Source: Burkholderiales bacterium
GTDB lineage: Bacteria > Pseudomonadota > Gammaproteobacteria > Burkholderiales > Casimicrobiaceae
Length of the DNA stretch: 6,041 nt
Reading direction: 5' to 3'
Assembly (NCBI GenBank): GCA_025935435.1
Contig: JAICVH010000165.1
Location: 1 to 6,041 of the forward strand
Below are positions 4,807-6,041 of the stretch, piece after piece (the first letter of the stretch is position 1; each line of letters begins with the position of its first letter). The notes beneath the pieces were generated by a model. The model was given only the letters and a program-made list of their open reading frames with translations. It was not told the DNA's origin and ran no database searches. The translations under genes and the position numbers were made by a program.

Positions 4807-5880
4807 TGGCTGCTGGTGACGGTCCCCGTCGCCGTCGGCACCTACCTGTGGCTGCTGCGACGCAAGAAGCGGCTTGCCGTCCGGTACGCGAGCCTTGCGA
4901 TGGTCCGCGATGCGCTCAGCGTCGGCAATCGGTTCCGGCGCCATGTTCCGCCGCTCCTGTTCCTGATCGCGCTGACGCTGATGATCGTCGCGATTGCGCG
5001 TCCTGCGGCCGTCGTCACGCTGCCGTCGCAGCACGAAACGATCATTCTGGCGATGGACGTGTCCGGCAGCATGCGCGCCGTCGACGTGCAGCCGAACCGG
5101 CTGACCGCGGCGCAGGAGGCCGCGCGCGCGTTCATCAATGACCAGCCGCACAACGTGCGCATTGGCATCGTGTCGTTCGCCGGTACCGCCGCCGTCGTTC
5201 AGCCGCCGACCGAGAATCGCGAGGACCTGCTCGCCGCGATCGATCGCTTCACGTTGCAGCGTGGAACGGCCGTCGGCAGCGGCATCCTGGTGTCGCTGAA
5301 GACGATCTTTCCCGAAGTCGAGTTCGATCTCGGCCGCAGCAATCCGCGCATCAATGCGAGCGACACCGGGCGCGGGCGCCCGCTCGCGCGCGGCAAGGGC
5401 GCGGACAAGGACGCGAAGGATGCGGGCAAGGACGCCAAGGATTCCAGCAAGGACAAGGACGCCGACAAGCCGGTTGCACCGGGCTCGTATCAATCGGCGG
5501 CAATCATCCTGCTGACCGATGGACAGACGACGACGGGCCCCGATCCCGTTGAAGCGGCGAAAATGGCGGCGGATCGCGGCGTCCGCGTCTACACGGTGGG
5601 CATTGGAACCGTCGCCGGCGAAATCATCGGTGCCGAAGGCTGGTCGATGCGCGTGCGGCTCGACGAGGAAGCGCTGAAGCAGATCGCCAACATCACGCGC
5701 GCCGACTATTTCTATGCGGGCAACGCAACCGACCTGAAGAAGATTTACGAAGGGATGAATGCGAAGATGGTGTTGAAGAAGCAGCAGACGGAAATCACCG
5801 CGCTCGTCGTGGCCGTCGCCGCGATCTTCGCGACGCTTGCCGCAGGGCTGTCGCTGGTGTGGTTCAACCGGCTGCTGTAA
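4780..5880 (+). CDS. VWA domain membrane protein, BatA-like
   Basis: A 366-residue protein with the BatA layout: TM1 at about 4-26, a basic loop RRKKR (27-31), TM2 at about 57-74, a VWA domain (about 85-328) and a C-terminal TM at about 341-362. The metal-ion-dependent adhesion site is complete: DVSGS (Asp93, Ser95, Ser97), Thr163 (RGTAVG) and Asp247 (LTDGQT). The basic loop suggests TM1-TM2 face the cytoplasm and the VWA domain faces the periplasm. The family is linked to MoxR modules and to the Bacteroides aerotolerance (Bat) proteins; the exact role here is unknown. Residues about 186-236 form a low-complexity Lys/Asp-rich insert before the last MIDAS strand. ATG 4780 is chosen because MTFLWPELLWLL is a typical BatA start. 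No Shine-Dalgarno is visible, so translation probably depends on coupling to DUF58, 29 bp upstream. Confidence 0.93.
   Translation: MTFLWPELLWLLVTVPVAVGTYLWLLRRKKRLAVRYASLAMVRDALSVGNRFRRHVPPLLFLIALTLMIVAIARPAAVVTLPSQHETIILAMDVSGSMRAVDVQPNRLTAAQEAARAFINDQPHNVRIGIVSFAGTAAVVQPPTENREDLLAAIDRFTLQRGTAVGSGILVSLKTIFPEVEFDLGRSNPRINASDTGRGRPLARGKGADKDAKDAGKDAKDSSKDKDADKPVAPGSYQSAAIILLTDGQTTTGPDPVEAAKMAADRGVRVYTVGIGTVAGEIIGAEGWSMRVRLDEEALKQIANITRADYFYAGNATDLKKIYEGMNAKMVLKKQQTEITALVVAVAAIFATLAAGLSLVWFNRLL
5401..5442 (+). repeat. Two 21-bp tandem repeats coding a Lys/Asp-rich heptapeptide
   Basis: Units 5401-5421 and 5422-5442 differ at two positions (5405/5426 and 5415/5436). In the VWA frame they encode ADKDAKD and AGKDAKD (residues 208-221), followed by a degenerate SSKDKDADK. 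The unit is a multiple of three, so copy-number change would keep the reading frame. It lies within the low-complexity insert of the VWA domain. Confidence 0.85.
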
Positions 5881-5897
5881 ACGATCGGAGCACACGG

Positions 5898-6041
5898 ATG
5901 GCAACGGTCATCGAATCGAACGACGCGTTCACCGGTTTCTGGCGCGACGTGCTCGTCGAGAAGTTCGAGCGCTTTCGCAACATCATGCTCGGGGGCCTCT
6001 CGTATCACTCGGCGATTCCGCTCGCCAAACTGGAATTGCCC
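5898..6041 (+). CDS. Probable class I SAM-dependent methyltransferase, 5' part only
   Basis: The first 48 codons are visible, with the right edge cutting the gene. ATG 5898 has GGAG at 5887-5890, seven bases upstream, and lies 17 bp after the VWA stop, so it is probably in the same operon. The start MATVIESNDAFTGFW, then FERFRNIMLGGLSYHS and AIPLAKLELP, matches my recollection of Burkholderia proteins in which a glycine-rich SAM-binding motif follows at once. That motif lies outside the window, so the family call rests on memory of the N-terminus. The reading frame itself is well supported by RBS, spacing and codon use. Its relation to the MoxR module is unclear; substrate unknown. Confidence 0.65.
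   Translation, partial: MATVIESNDAFTGFWRDVLVEKFERFRNIMLGGLSYHSAIPLAKLELP

Noticed and set aside
5401..5470. Direct repeats as a CRISPR array or mobile element
   Set aside because: The repeats are in-frame, contiguous without spacers, and encode a charged linker within an intact gene.
4432..5904. A 490-codon open frame on the minus strand
   Set aside because: It lies antisense to the well-supported DUF58 and VWA genes, reads as Arg/His/Gln-rich sequence without any domain, and is the usual antisense by-product of GC-rich third codon positions.

Overview
The window is compact, very GC-rich, gene-dense DNA. Codon use, short intergenic gaps and protein sequences suggest a betaproteobacterium, most likely Burkholderia. 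That assignment is inference from recognised protein families; there is no rRNA or other species marker here. No tRNA, rRNA, insertion sequence, integrase, CRISPR array or origin was seen, and the content looks chromosomal.

Layout. (a) 1-258, minus strand: the 5' end of a secreted lipoprotein gene that runs off the left edge. (b) 259-490: a 232-bp divergent intergenic region with a perfect hairpin, a possible extended -10 promoter and an inverted repeat beside the cupin ribosome binding site. (c) 491-1215, plus strand: a small cupin gene joined by an ATGA stop/start overlap to an OsmC-type peroxiredoxin gene. (d) 1291-1578: a small three-helix membrane protein of unknown function. (e) 1680-6041: a tightly packed plus-strand run of a membrane-anchored S1C trypsin-like protease without PDZ domain, a MoxR AAA+ ATPase, a DUF58 protein, a BatA-like von Willebrand factor A (VWA) membrane protein, and the start of a probable methyltransferase gene cut by the right edge. 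The genes in (e) overlap or lie at most 29 bp apart, so one operon is likely.

How the genes may work together. The cupin/OsmC pair probably serves peroxide or organic-hydroperoxide defence. MoxR, DUF58 and VWA proteins form a known chaperone-like module, in which the ATPase is thought to remodel or activate VWA-domain partners. By the positive-inside rule the protease and VWA domains should lie in the periplasm, while MoxR and this helix-free DUF58 protein should lie in the cytoplasm. The operon would then act across the inner membrane, which is inference.

The most distinctive sequence signal is a 49-bp tandem duplication exactly at the DUF58/VWA junction. It duplicated an ancestral stop/start overlap and left a 22-codon chimeric mini-ORF that bridges the two genes. 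A second is a Lys/Asp-rich 7-residue repeat inserted inside the VWA domain. The module itself belongs to known families, so I do not claim a wholly new system.
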